Assembly (NCBI RefSeq): GCF_900156685.1
Contig: NZ_FTOJ01000001.1
Span: 496,001-560,000 of the forward strand
Reading direction: 5' to 3'
Source: Chryseobacterium piscicola
GTDB taxonomy: Bacteria > Bacteroidota > Bacteroidia > Flavobacteriales > Weeksellaceae
Length of the DNA stretch: 64,000 nucleotides
The notes under the pieces were generated by a model. That model saw nothing but the letters and a program-made list of their open reading frames with translations, made no database searches and was not told the origin of the DNA. Positions 18,310-27,097 of this stretch are shown in pieces. Every line of letters starts with the position of its first letter. The first letter of the stretch is position 1. The position numbers and the translations under genes were made by a program.

Positions 18310-18596
18310 TTAAAAATAGGGGTATTATGAGAGACTATTACGAGGTTTTAATATAGTGTAGGCTGTAAAAGTTGCTCTGGTTTGAGGTAAGATGGTTCGG
18401 AACTGCCTTCAGCGGGTTCGTAAGGGGTAACACCCCATTGGATAAGGGGTTGAGGGCAGTTCTGAACCAGGGATACCCCCCTTCGGAAGGGGGGGTAGGC
18501 AGTTCTTCAAGGGGGTGTGGGCTCTTAAGTAATGGGGTGGGTACCGTTGTAAACTGGGTAAAGGGACTTGTGTAAGTGTAAAATGATGTTTTTAAC

Positions 18597-18627
18597 AAAA
18601 AAAACTGCCTCAGTGTATTGAGGCAGT
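18597..18627 (-). terminator. Intrinsic terminator of the 18657-19172 gene
   Basis: A perfect 9-bp stem (ACTGCCTCA at 18604-18612, TGAGGCAGT at 18619-18627) with a 6-nt loop is followed, on the minus strand, by eight T residues. It lies 30 bp beyond the stop of the minus-strand gene. Confidence 0.85.
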
Positions 18628-18656
18628 AGGAAAATAAATTTTGGTTTTACAACAGA

Positions 18657-19172
18657 TTAATTTTGGTTTTCATCTTTATTCTCATCTGTCTTGTTGGTGG
18701 GTTCTGTAATAGTTCCTGTTGTAGGATTAATAAAAAATTGCTGCATGTCTTGATGTAGAAAAGTAGTTCCGGGAACATTTTCTCCCGAAAGATATTTGAT
18801 GTTTCGGTAGAAGGTAATTGAGTTGTGGTAGTTATCATGGTCTAGCAATATTTTGGTATCAGAAAGCTGTTCGTTTACCGAAGATAATCTTTGGAAACGG
18901 GTTTCCAGCTGTCCGCGCGTGGTGTAATCTCTGTCAAACTCTGCTTTGTCTATGAAGTTGGGGACGTATTGTGGGTACTGCTCCATATAGCCTTTGGCTT
19001 TGTTTACGAAGAGTTTGTTTTGCTCGGCAATTCTTCCATAGGTTTGTCTCTGCTCGGGAGTAAGATGAATGGTTTTGCCTTGTAAAACGTTTTCAATTGC
19101 AGTTAATGCATCGTCGATTTGCGTAAGCTCTGCTTGTGTAAAAGTTACGCTTAATAAATTGTTGAGTGCCAT
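18657..19172 (-). CDS. Hypothetical protein of a helix-rich Bacteroidota family
   Basis: 171 residues, predicted mostly helical, with no signal peptide or membrane segment and an acidic Asn/Lys/Asp-rich tail. The elements LTPEQRQ, a YPQYVPNFID stretch and SITFYRNIKYLS resemble, from memory, a family of about 170 residues of unknown function common in Bacteroidota. It starts MALN, like the hcp-like protein at 29926-30414, which may be chance. It is framed by two minus-strand terminators (19213-19239 and 18597-18627), so it forms its own unit inside the polysaccharide locus. No function can be assigned. Confidence 0.75.
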   Translation of the reverse strand: MALNNLLSVTFTQAELTQIDDALTAIENVLQGKTIHLTPEQRQTYGRIAEQNKLFVNKAKGYMEQYPQYVPNFIDKAEFDRDYTTRGQLETRFQRLSSVNEQLSDTKILLDHDNYHNSITFYRNIKYLSGENVPGTTFLHQDMQQFFINPTTGTITEPTNKTDENKDENQN

Positions 19173-19212
19173 ACACTAATTTTTTTGTTGTTAATTGTAC
19201 CTCGAAGCTAAT

Positions 19213-19239
19213 AAAAAAAACATGATTTGCATCATGTTT
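19213..19239 (-). terminator. Intrinsic terminator of the upstream glycosyltransferase unit
   Basis: A perfect 9-bp stem (AAACATGAT at 19218-19226, ATCATGTTT at 19231-19239) with a TTGC/GCAA loop is followed by a T run on the minus strand. It lies about 180 bp downstream of the GT2 that ends at 19421 and separates that unit from the next gene. Confidence 0.8.
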
Positions 19240-19420
19240 TAGGTAGTATTATTTTATGTTAAGTATCACTGCTGTTGGTGTTTACGGATGCATAAAGTGT
19301 ATATGTTGATTCGTTTTTTACGTAATTAAATTATGATTTAAAGATTGAAAAAAATATGCAGATTATTTTTCATTTTTCGCAAGCGAATTTTTTTTTGAAA
19401 AGATTTTGCGAACCCACAAT

Positions 19421-20335
19421 CTAGAGTCTTTTGTCTGTACTCAATTGATTGAGATAGTATATTTTCCGAAGTGTTTTAAGATAATTGCTAAAACCCTGAT
19501 TTTTCAATACTGTTTTAGCGACACCGTAATTTGCTGATTGTTTATTGAGATGGCAAAACATCAGATACTTCTCAATAATACTATTGATAAAGGATTTCGG
19601 AAAATGACTTGAATGATTGATAATTAATTTCTCAAGATATTTGTTGTAGGCCAGTTCTTTTTCAGACTTCATGTTTTCGGATCCGGATATGCTACCAGAA
19701 AACACTCTGACTAAAACTTTGGCATTTTTATTATAATGAATGGTGCCATAGTCTGAAAATCTAAGTAGTGCCAAATCATCACTTCCCCAAGCTAACGGAA
19801 TTTTTTCAAATTTATATTTTTCAAATTGCTTGGTTTTAAAAATGTTTTCTGAAAGGCTACTGTATACAAGACCCTGATGTTTATTGAGAATCAAATCAAC
19901 AGAGGAAATATTCTCGGCATTATAATTATGAGATTGTATCAGATTGTCGTTTTCATCAATCCAATCATGTATAAATTTAATGACTTTAATGTTTTTTTCT
20001 TCACAGTAGGCAATCGCCTGGTAGCATTGTTCAACAAAGTTTTCTGAGATCACATCATCATCGCCTAAAATCTGAAACCAGTCTTCTTTTACATTTTCCA
20101 AAATTCTTTCCCATTGTAAAGCGAGATTTTTTCCACCAACATTATCTTGATAATTAAAATATTGAAAATCTGAGTCTGAAAAATATTTTTTAATAGTGGG
20201 AAGCGGATCTGCAGGACTCTTATCGTTACCAATATAAAGCACAAAATTTTTGTTGGTCTGCATTGCCACAGACCGAATGGTCTTCTCGAAAAAATCTTTT
20301 TTGTAATACGGGATAATGATGGCGAGTTTACTCAT
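19421..20335 (-). CDS. Glycosyltransferase family 2
   Basis: Close paralog of the GT2 at 15660-16574. It has the same 304-residue length, the start LAIIIPYYKKDFFEKTI, the block GGKNLALQWERILENVKE, the metal-binding ILGDDDVIS, and a matching SSLSENIF segment. It is the last gene before a terminator at 19213-19239 and follows the next GT2 after a gap of 95 bp. The similarity suggests duplication within the locus. Donor and acceptor are unknown. Confidence 0.9.
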   Translation of the reverse strand: MSKLAIIIPYYKKDFFEKTIRSVAMQTNKNFVLYIGNDKSPADPLPTIKKYFSDSDFQYFNYQDNVGGKNLALQWERILENVKEDWFQILGDDDVISENFVEQCYQAIAYCEEKNIKVIKFIHDWIDENDNLIQSHNYNAENISSVDLILNKHQGLVYSSLSENIFKTKQFEKYKFEKIPLAWGSDDLALLRFSDYGTIHYNKNAKVLVRVFSGSISGSENMKSEKELAYNKYLEKLIINHSSHFPKSFINSIIEKYLMFCHLNKQSANYGVAKTVLKNQGFSNYLKTLRKIYYLNQLSTDKRL

Positions 20336-20430
20336 CTTTAGTGTATTATATTTTTGTATTTAGTAAGCAGCATTTTTGAAGAATTCATTTTCGCAATATA
20401 TTGTTATTCGAAAGGAACGAGTAATAGATT

Positions 20431-21336
20431 TTATATAGTAATACCAAAATAGGATAATGTTGTTTTTAAAAACCTATATCTTTTGGAAGAAAGGATTTCA
20501 TTAAATTTTGAGTTTTCAAATTGTAATTTTCCAAATTCATTATCAATCTGTGCTATACATGATTGAATATGCTCAAAGAATATTTCTTTAATTTCTGCAT
20601 CTTTTTCAAAAGAGTAAAGATTCGTAAATAACAATAAATTTGCCTTAGTACTTTTTAAAGCACTGAGAGAGCTAAAAACACCAACTCCATATCGATAGAC
20701 AGCCATTGTCTCAGGGATATGACCCATTTTCCCATATTTCGTAAGTGTCATGTAAAGAAAGTAATCACCTATCGGGCTTTTGTAAAATTCAATTGTATTG
20801 AGCTCGTCCTTAAGAATGTTTCTAAATACTACCGAAGGAGTATGGATATAATTCAGCTTTTTTGCAAGTGTTAATCTTTCCTCGTACTGTTCCGGTAATG
20901 TTGTGATAAAATCATCAGCCATTTCTCCGTCACTCTTAAGAATCTTTATATCATGAAAACATAAAACATAGTCAGGATTGTTTTCTAAAAAATCTACTTG
21001 TTTTTGGAGTTTGTGGGGATCTGTCCAGTAGTCGTCGCCTTCGCATAATGCAACGTATTTCCCTCTAGCTTGTTGTATTCCCCAAAAAAAATTAGGAATA
21101 GCACCCTTATTTTTTTCATGCCGAATGTACCTAACGTTTATATTTAATGGAATAGCTGTTCTTGATAAATAATTTTTTATAATTTCATCAGTATTGTCGA
21201 GAGAATTATCATTGACAATTATGTACTCAATTGAACCTTCGAATCTTTGACCAAGCACTCCTTTTATTGTTTCTATGATGAAATCTTCCTGTCCGTAGGT
21301 AACAGTGACTACACTTACTTTGGGGATTACATTCAT
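20431..21336 (-). CDS. Glycosyltransferase family 2
   Basis: GT2 domain with VSVVTVTYGQEDFI, IVNDNSLDNT and CEGDDYWTDPHKLQKQ, a block typical of many Bacteroidota polysaccharide transferases (GDD is the metal-binding motif). Length is 301 residues. It overlaps vioF by 4 bp (ATGA), so it may be the transferase that uses the formamido sugar made by VioA/VioF. That pairing is an inference from position. Confidence 0.9.
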   Translation of the reverse strand: MNVIPKVSVVTVTYGQEDFIIETIKGVLGQRFEGSIEYIIVNDNSLDNTDEIIKNYLSRTAIPLNINVRYIRHEKNKGAIPNFFWGIQQARGKYVALCEGDDYWTDPHKLQKQVDFLENNPDYVLCFHDIKILKSDGEMADDFITTLPEQYEERLTLAKKLNYIHTPSVVFRNILKDELNTIEFYKSPIGDYFLYMTLTKYGKMGHIPETMAVYRYGVGVFSSLSALKSTKANLLLFTNLYSFEKDAEIKEIFFEHIQSCIAQIDNEFGKLQFENSKFNEILSSKRYRFLKTTLSYFGITI

Positions 21337-22070
21337 TTACTGATATTTAGAGATATGTAAATTTTTTCATTAGTTAATGGATCTATATAATGTGCATTCT
21401 TAAAATCGTGATGAGTTAGTGCACGCATCTTTTTAATAAAATTCTCAAAAGAATTCACTTCTTTCAGATCAATTTTGCAAATTACATTGAAATCCTTTTT
21501 TAAGTGTAGTTTTCCTTCAGTTTCTGGTGCTTGTGTGTTATAGGTATTCTGTAAAATTGACGAAATGTTCTTGGTGAAAAGTGATATTTCTGCTTCCAAT
21601 ATTTTATCATAAAGGGTTCCGGATGTATCTATATTATCTTTTTCTACAATTGTTCTATCGATGATTGCTCCATGATCAATTTCTTCATCAATTTCGTGAA
21701 TAGTTGCTCCAATAATTTCATCGTTCAATATTGAAAAAACCTGCGGATACCATCCTCTATTATATGGGTTGTATCCAGGGTGTATATTTATACATTTTAC
21801 TTTATTAACCATTGAAGCAGGAAATAATTGTTTGCAGTGTATTGATAATACTAAATCGTATTGACTAGTTATTTTTGCAACATCTGTTTCATCCTTTAGA
21901 TTAACTACGAAAATTGAATTTGAAATCTTTTCTTCAAATTCAGTTAGATTCGAAAATGGGCTTATTGCAAACGAGAATTCTGACTCTGTAATTAATTTTA
22001 GTTTTAAAACTTCTTCAATCCTTTTGCATAGATATAAATTGTCAGAGATGACCAATACATTTTTATACAT
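21333..22070 (-). CDS. vioF: dTDP-4-amino-4,6-dideoxyglucose N-formyltransferase (VioF-like)
   Basis: Formyltransferase of the GART fold. The N-terminal MYKNVLVISDNLYLC is typical of VioF/FdtF-type sugar formyltransferases. The catalytic triad is visible as Asn95 and His97 in INIHPGYNPYNRG and Asp132 in EIDHGAIID. It would use N10-formyltetrahydrofolate to formylate the 4-amino group of dTDP-Qui4N, giving dTDP-Qui4NFo. The 245-residue length fits. It starts 3 bp after vioA, the transaminase that makes its substrate, which strengthens the call. Confidence 0.88.
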   Translation of the reverse strand: MYKNVLVISDNLYLCKRIEEVLKLKLITESEFSFAISPFSNLTEFEEKISNSIFVVNLKDETDVAKITSQYDLVLSIHCKQLFPASMVNKVKCINIHPGYNPYNRGWYPQVFSILNDEIIGATIHEIDEEIDHGAIIDRTIVEKDNIDTSGTLYDKILEAEISLFTKNISSILQNTYNTQAPETEGKLHLKKDFNVICKIDLKEVNSFENFIKKMRALTHHDFKNAHYIDPLTNEKIYISLNISK

Positions 22071-22073
22071 ATT

Positions 22074-23156
22074 CTAATTATTTTGGATTCTCAACATTGT
22101 TCTTGCAATCAATTCCACTTCTTCAAATGTTAAATCGTAAAAAAATGGGAGACATAATACTCTTCTCGCTATGTCCTCTGTAATTGGTAATTCGAGCTTT
22201 GGAAGATATGGAAGGGCAGATGCTAAACTGGGGTAAAAGTATCTCCTAGTAAATATTTCATTTTTATCAAGTTCACTTTTAAGTTTAAGTAACAAATCTT
22301 CACTTTCAAGAACAACAGGATAGTATGAATAATTTTCATGTGATGAGTTGTGCCAAATCGGTTTTATTGCTTTAAGATTTTTTAATTTCTCATCATAAAG
22401 TTTAGCAAGTGCTTTTCTTTTTTCATGTATTTGGGTTAGGTATTTTAAATTTGCCAGTCCCATAGCAGCATGAAACTCGGAATTTTTACCATTAATTCCT
22501 AAGTCTGAGAATGTATCAAAGCCGGATATGCCAAAGTTTCTAATTGACGCTAATTTTTTTAATACTTCAGAATTTGTTGTGGTAAGAAGTCCTCCTTCTA
22601 CTGAATGATATAGTTTAGTGGCATGAAGAGAGCATGTAGAAATGTCACCATATTCTAAAATAGATTTTCCGTATACTTCCACACCAAATGCGTGAGCGGC
22701 ATCGTAAATGACTTTAAGATTATGCTTTTTTGCGATTTTTTCTATGGCGTCTACATCACACGGGTTTCCATAAACATGTGTTGCCAATATTGCTGAGGTT
22801 TTTTCGGTGATCGCAGCTTCTATTTTTGTAGCATCAATATTTAAAGAATGTTCATCAATATCTACAAATACGGGGTTGCAACCTTCCCAAACTACACTAC
22901 TGGTGGTAGCTACGAAAGAAAATGGAGTAGTAATGATTTCTCCTTTTAAATCAAGCGCTTTAATTGCCATTTGTAAAGCAACCGTACCATTCGTAACAAA
23001 TAAGAGGTGATTAACCTTCAAATGTTCTTTAAGTTCCATTTCCAGCTGGCTCGCTAATGGTCCCATGTTGGTCAGCCAGTTTCTTTTCCAGATACCGGTT
23101 AAATATTTTTCGTATTCTTCTTTTGGAGGAAGAAAGGGTTGGGTTACGGGTATCAT
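22074..23156 (-). CDS. vioA: dTDP-4-amino-4,6-dideoxy-D-glucose transaminase (VioA-like)
   Basis: PLP-dependent DegT/DnrJ/EryC1/StrS aminotransferase, 360 residues. The start IPVTQPFLPPKEEYEKYL, TTPFSFVATT, HVYGNPCDV, YDAAHAFGV and SLHATKLYHSVEGG (PLP lysine at 181) match VioA from memory. It transaminates C4 of dTDP-4-keto-6-deoxyglucose with the gluco configuration, the epimer of the WecE product. It overlaps the fkbM-type gene by ATGA and is followed 3 bp later by vioF. Confidence 0.9.
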   Translation of the reverse strand: MIPVTQPFLPPKEEYEKYLTGIWKRNWLTNMGPLASQLEMELKEHLKVNHLLFVTNGTVALQMAIKALDLKGEIITTPFSFVATTSSVVWEGCNPVFVDIDEHSLNIDATKIEAAITEKTSAILATHVYGNPCDVDAIEKIAKKHNLKVIYDAAHAFGVEVYGKSILEYGDISTCSLHATKLYHSVEGGLLTTTNSEVLKKLASIRNFGISGFDTFSDLGINGKNSEFHAAMGLANLKYLTQIHEKRKALAKLYDEKLKNLKAIKPIWHNSSHENYSYYPVVLESEDLLLKLKSELDKNEIFTRRYFYPSLASALPYLPKLELPITEDIARRVLCLPFFYDLTFEEVELIARTMLRIQNN

Positions 23157-23926
23157 ACTGTCAAATTAGAATTTCTCAGTAATTGTCCATTTTTTTGCAC
23201 AAAAACTATTTCTATTAACCATAGAATTTGATTGTCCGGAAATGGTCTATTTAAGTCAGTAATTTCAAACATTTGATAACCACATTTGTCCATTAGTTTA
23301 ACTACTTCAAATACAGTGTTGTTGTAAGTTTTATTACACACTGTAGCTTCAACCAAAAAGACTTCTGTTTTGCCATAAAAATCAGATGCTCCTTCTATCA
23401 CTTCTAAATCAAGACCTTCTGCATCAATTTTAATAAGATCCGGTGTAGGGCAATTATTTTCTTTAATGATGGTATTCAAAGTCTTTATAGGAATGCTTAC
23501 TTGTTCATAACCCAATTCTTTGGCTTCTTCTTCCGAGTATATAAATGAGCAACTGTCGTCTCTGTCATGAATAGTAAATTTAAGAATGTCGTTTTTATTA
23601 CCCACTCCTACTGGCAGATAAGAAACGTTTTCATTCAAGAGATCTTGAAAATGACTTTGTAATCGTTGCTGAGGTTCAATCATTAACACTTTGGAGTCGG
23701 GGAAATTTTTTAATAATTCTCTCGTCCATGTACCCGTGTTGGCTCCTATATCAACAACAAAAGAGGGAAAAAAGCCAGCTGTCTTTAAATTGCTGTAGAA
23801 AGTAGTTAGTAGATCTGCTTTATTTTCAACAACAGTAACATTTTGAGTTGATTGTTGAATGAGAGTTGAATTTTTTATAATTCTGTAACCCATCATTTTT
23901 GCTAAGTTACTTAGTAGTGTTTTCAT
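23153..23926 (-). CDS. FkbM family methyltransferase
   Basis: SAM-dependent methyltransferase of the FkbM family. FVVDIGANTGTWT is the SAM-binding loop, MIEPQ follows strand 2, and LIKIDAEGLDLEVIEG is the family's signature segment. About 50 residues precede the domain. Members O-methylate sugars and other small molecules. The gene overlaps the end of wzt by 20 bp and the start of vioA by 4 bp. Its coupling to an ABC exporter with a glycan-binding tail raises the possibility of chain-end methylation. Confidence 0.88.
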   Translation of the reverse strand: MKTLLSNLAKMMGYRIIKNSTLIQQSTQNVTVVENKADLLTTFYSNLKTAGFFPSFVVDIGANTGTWTRELLKNFPDSKVLMIEPQQRLQSHFQDLLNENVSYLPVGVGNKNDILKFTIHDRDDSCSFIYSEEEAKELGYEQVSIPIKTLNTIIKENNCPTPDLIKIDAEGLDLEVIEGASDFYGKTEVFLVEATVCNKTYNNTVFEVVKLMDKCGYQMFEITDLNRPFPDNQILWLIEIVFVQKNGQLLRNSNLTV

Positions 23927-25139
23927 AGTTTGATAATAGTTTTGAATTTAATAGGATAGGTGTCCAGATTTGTTCAGTATTGGTTACTCTAATATTTATA
24001 ACTCGATGCTCTTTGTAGTATATATCAGTGTGTCGAGTCTCTGAAAAGCTTGCAGTAATGGAGTAAAGTCCTTTTGAAAAATTAAAATTTTTAATCTCGA
24101 AACAGAGCTTTTTTATTTCTCCAATACCAAAATCCTCATCAAGATTTTGGTTTTCAGGAAATAACTCAGCTATACCTCGTTGCTCTTTATCATACACTGC
24201 AAATGATGTGTAGGGTATCTTTTTCAGTTTTACGTTTTCTATCTCAAGTTCAATTACAAAATCTGAATTCCAATCAAGTGTATAAAAGTTATCCTCTGTG
24301 TTCTTGCTTACAATTCTTGAGCTGAGGAGTTTAACTTCACCAGTATCAAAAACAATTTCGCTTTTCTCATCAGTTTTAAACATGTTATAATACATGTCGA
24401 TGCCTTTCCCTATATCTTGTCCTTGATAGGTAACAGCGCCATGATCCATCAATATAATCTCATTACAAATTCTTGAAACCATAGGCATACTGTGAGAAAC
24501 AAATATTAAGGCTGTGTTCGGCAGTAATTCATCAATTTTTTTGAAGCATTTCAAAACAAACCCCAAATCACCCACTGCCAAAACTTCATCAATAATTAAG
24601 ACATCCGGTTCAAGATGTGCGGCAATGGCAAAGCCAAGCCTTACTTTCATCCCGGAAGAGTAATTTTGTATGGGCATATCTATGAACTCCCCAATCTCTG
24701 AAAACTCCACAATAGAATCTAGTTTGTCCTCAATTTCTTTCCTAGTAAAACCCAGAATCGAGGCATTGTTGTAAATGTTTTCCCTGCCTGTAAGAATAGG
24801 GTTGAAACCAGCCCCCAACTCAATAAGAGCGCCAATCTTTCCTTTCATAACGATCTGACCCTTATCAGGAGCATAAAGACCGTTTAATACTTTTAGCAAC
24901 GTACTTTTTCCTGCACCATTGTGACCAATCAGTCCGATACATTCGCCTCTTCGAAGCTTAAAACTGATGTCTTTTACTGCCCAAAATTCTTTAGGACGCA
25001 GGTCTTTATTGATCTTTATCCCCAGTGTACTTTTGATGATATCTAATGCTCCGTATTTTAAAGACGATCTCAAATCCATAGAAAACTTCTTGGATACATT
25101 CTGTACAGAAACTAAAACTTCTTTTTCTTCGTTCTTCAT
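23907..25139 (-). CDS. wzt: O-antigen ABC exporter ATPase with C-terminal glycan-binding domain (Wzt)
   Basis: ABC ATPase with Walker A GHNGAGKST (residues 72-80), signature YSSGMK (around 160-165), Walker B LIIDE (181-185) and an H-loop in FVSHS. About 160 further beta-rich residues resemble the Wzt carbohydrate-binding domain, which recognises the modified chain end in some O-antigen exporters. A longer frame opens at 25160 inside wzm. The ATG at 25139 is preferred because GGAGG lies 5 nt before it and it sits 1 bp after the wzm stop. With Wzm it exports an undecaprenyl-linked polysaccharide across the inner membrane. Confidence 0.92.
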   Translation of the reverse strand: MKNEEKEVLVSVQNVSKKFSMDLRSSLKYGALDIIKSTLGIKINKDLRPKEFWAVKDISFKLRRGECIGLIGHNGAGKSTLLKVLNGLYAPDKGQIVMKGKIGALIELGAGFNPILTGRENIYNNASILGFTRKEIEDKLDSIVEFSEIGEFIDMPIQNYSSGMKVRLGFAIAAHLEPDVLIIDEVLAVGDLGFVLKCFKKIDELLPNTALIFVSHSMPMVSRICNEIILMDHGAVTYQGQDIGKGIDMYYNMFKTDEKSEIVFDTGEVKLLSSRIVSKNTEDNFYTLDWNSDFVIELEIENVKLKKIPYTSFAVYDKEQRGIAELFPENQNLDEDFGIGEIKKLCFEIKNFNFSKGLYSITASFSETRHTDIYYKEHRVINIRVTNTEQIWTPILLNSKLLSNYENTTK

Positions 25140-25140
25140 C

Positions 25141-25983
25141 TTATCCTCCGATTTTTTCAATTATAATAGGCATTGATTTTCTGAAAATAACCATTCCTAC
25201 GAGCATCACGATAAAACTGATGCCTGCCAAAACCAATGAAAAGGTAATGTTTTCAAGCTGCATATTGGTAAGGCTGCTTCTGGCGTCGTTAAAAAGAAAA
25301 GTCAACGGGTTGAGTTCAAAAAGATTTTTAAAAAGCCCTTGCTTCGGTACTGCATAAACTACAGGCGTAATGTACATCATAAATGAAACACCAGTAGAAA
25401 CAATCTTGTTGATGTCTGTATAAATAAGTCCGATGGGTGTAAACAGTAAGCCTAAGCTTAATGAGAACATCATAATTACTGCTAAAATTATGGGAAAGTA
25501 GAGAATTCCTGTTCCGGGATTAATGCCATAAATCACAAGGATTCCGGCAATCAAAATAAGCTTCAGGATAAGATTGAAGGTCATTTTGTAAATGCCAGAC
25601 ATGATAAGAGCTTCTTTAGGGAAATTGATTTTAGAAAGCAAACCTCTCGCACCGTTTACAGAAGTAATGGGTATGAAAAGCGTTTCATTAAAAATACTCC
25701 AAAGTGTTGTTCCTATCACTACAAAGGCAATGTACGGAATGCTTTGGTCAGCATTCACATTTACCGTTCCTGAGCTGCTTAGAAATATCCACACCAAAGA
25801 ATTGGTGATGATTGGCATAAATGCCCAAAAAAATCCTAAAAACGATTGTCGGTATTGAGACTGTAAATCTCGTTTAGCCATTTGATACGCCAAAAAATTG
25901 GAAGATTTGGTGTCTTGGTAAATAGCTTTCAGCTCTTGGAAAAAATGGGTTTTTTTATCAGATGTATATACTACGGTTTTCAA
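25141..25983 (-). CDS. wzm: O-antigen ABC exporter permease (Wzm)
   Basis: 280 residues with a cytoplasmic N-terminal amphipathic region containing YRQSFLGFFWAFMPI, followed by six hydrophobic segments. This is the ABC2-type membrane domain of polysaccharide/polyol exporters. It directly precedes wzt. The presence of Wzm/Wzt and the absence of Wzx/Wzy in the window indicate an ABC-dependent route, with chains completed in the cytoplasm before export. The upstream gap to rmlA contains a long hairpin. Confidence 0.92.
   Translation of the reverse strand: MKTVVYTSDKKTHFFQELKAIYQDTKSSNFLAYQMAKRDLQSQYRQSFLGFFWAFMPIITNSLVWIFLSSSGTVNVNADQSIPYIAFVVIGTTLWSIFNETLFIPITSVNGARGLLSKINFPKEALIMSGIYKMTFNLILKLILIAGILVIYGINPGTGILYFPIILAVIMMFSLSLGLLFTPIGLIYTDINKIVSTGVSFMMYITPVVYAVPKQGLFKNLFELNPLTFLFNDARSSLTNMQLENITFSLVLAGISFIVMLVGMVIFRKSMPIIIEKIGG
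25145..25149 (-). promoter_or_regulatory. Shine-Dalgarno sequence deciding the wzt start
   Basis: On the minus strand this reads GGAGG, 5 nt before the ATG at 25139 and inside the last codons of wzm. Strong SD motifs are uncommon in this window, so it supports the shorter wzt start. Confidence 0.6.
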
Positions 25984-26029
25984 GAGGGAATTTTTGTTAT
26001 AAATTTAAAATAAATAATTGATAATCATG

Positions 26030-26064
26030 TGCTAATGCCCTATTGTAGCAATACGGCATTAGCA
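26030..26064. repeat. Long interrupted hairpin between rmlA and wzm
   Basis: A 10-bp perfect stem (TGCTAATGCC at 26030-26039, GGCATTAGCA at 26055-26064) encloses a second 5-bp stem (TATTG/CAATA) with a 3-nt loop and a single C-C mismatch between the stems. On the minus strand it is not followed by a T run; on the plus strand a T run follows after a few bases. It may limit read-through from rmlA into wzm or stabilise mRNA ends. Confidence 0.6.
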
Positions 26065-26073
26065 TTGTGTTTT

Positions 26074-26934
<861 letters not shown>

Positions 26935-26948
26935 TTTGTTATCAATTA

Positions 26949-26981
26949 GACGAATTTTATGTAATTACATGAATTTTCGTC
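26949..26981. promoter_or_regulatory. Imperfect 33-nt palindrome upstream of rmlA
   Basis: The ends are GACGAA (26949-26954) and TTCGTC (26976-26981), and the centre is the perfect palindrome ATGTAATTACAT (26959-26970). The flanking bases are only partly complementary. Its position 15-47 bp before the rmlA ATG fits an operator or an untranslated hairpin. No regulator gene is nearby. Confidence 0.4.
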
Positions 26982-27097
26982 TTGGTTATAAATTAATTAT
27001 TCTTTTGTGTTTTAAAGCTTTTTCAACAAAATTGATGAGTAAGCCTTATTTTTCATGAGTTGCCTCCATGAAATTTGTTTTTGTGTGCAATTTGTTT

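Larger units (their letters stand above)
18285..18656. other. GC-rich intergenic island with nested inverted repeats
   Basis: No protein is supported, although frames stay open on both strands. The stretch at about 18390-18560 is far richer in G and C than its surroundings. It contains an imperfect inverted repeat (GGTTCGGAACTGCC at 18394-18407 and GGCAGTTCTGAACC at 18455-18468). Inside that lies a small hairpin GGGGT-AAC-ACCCC (18424-18436), and next to it a strong palindrome of C and G runs around TTCGGAA (18476-18497). It looks like a dispersed intergenic repeat rather than a gene. Confidence 0.6.

Noticed and set aside
18338..18598. Open frames of 67-86 codons on both strands in the GC-rich intergenic island
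   Set aside because: They are open only because the GC-rich repeat lacks stops; the peptides are Pro/Gly-rich with no domain, overlap each other on opposite strands and cover the inverted repeats.
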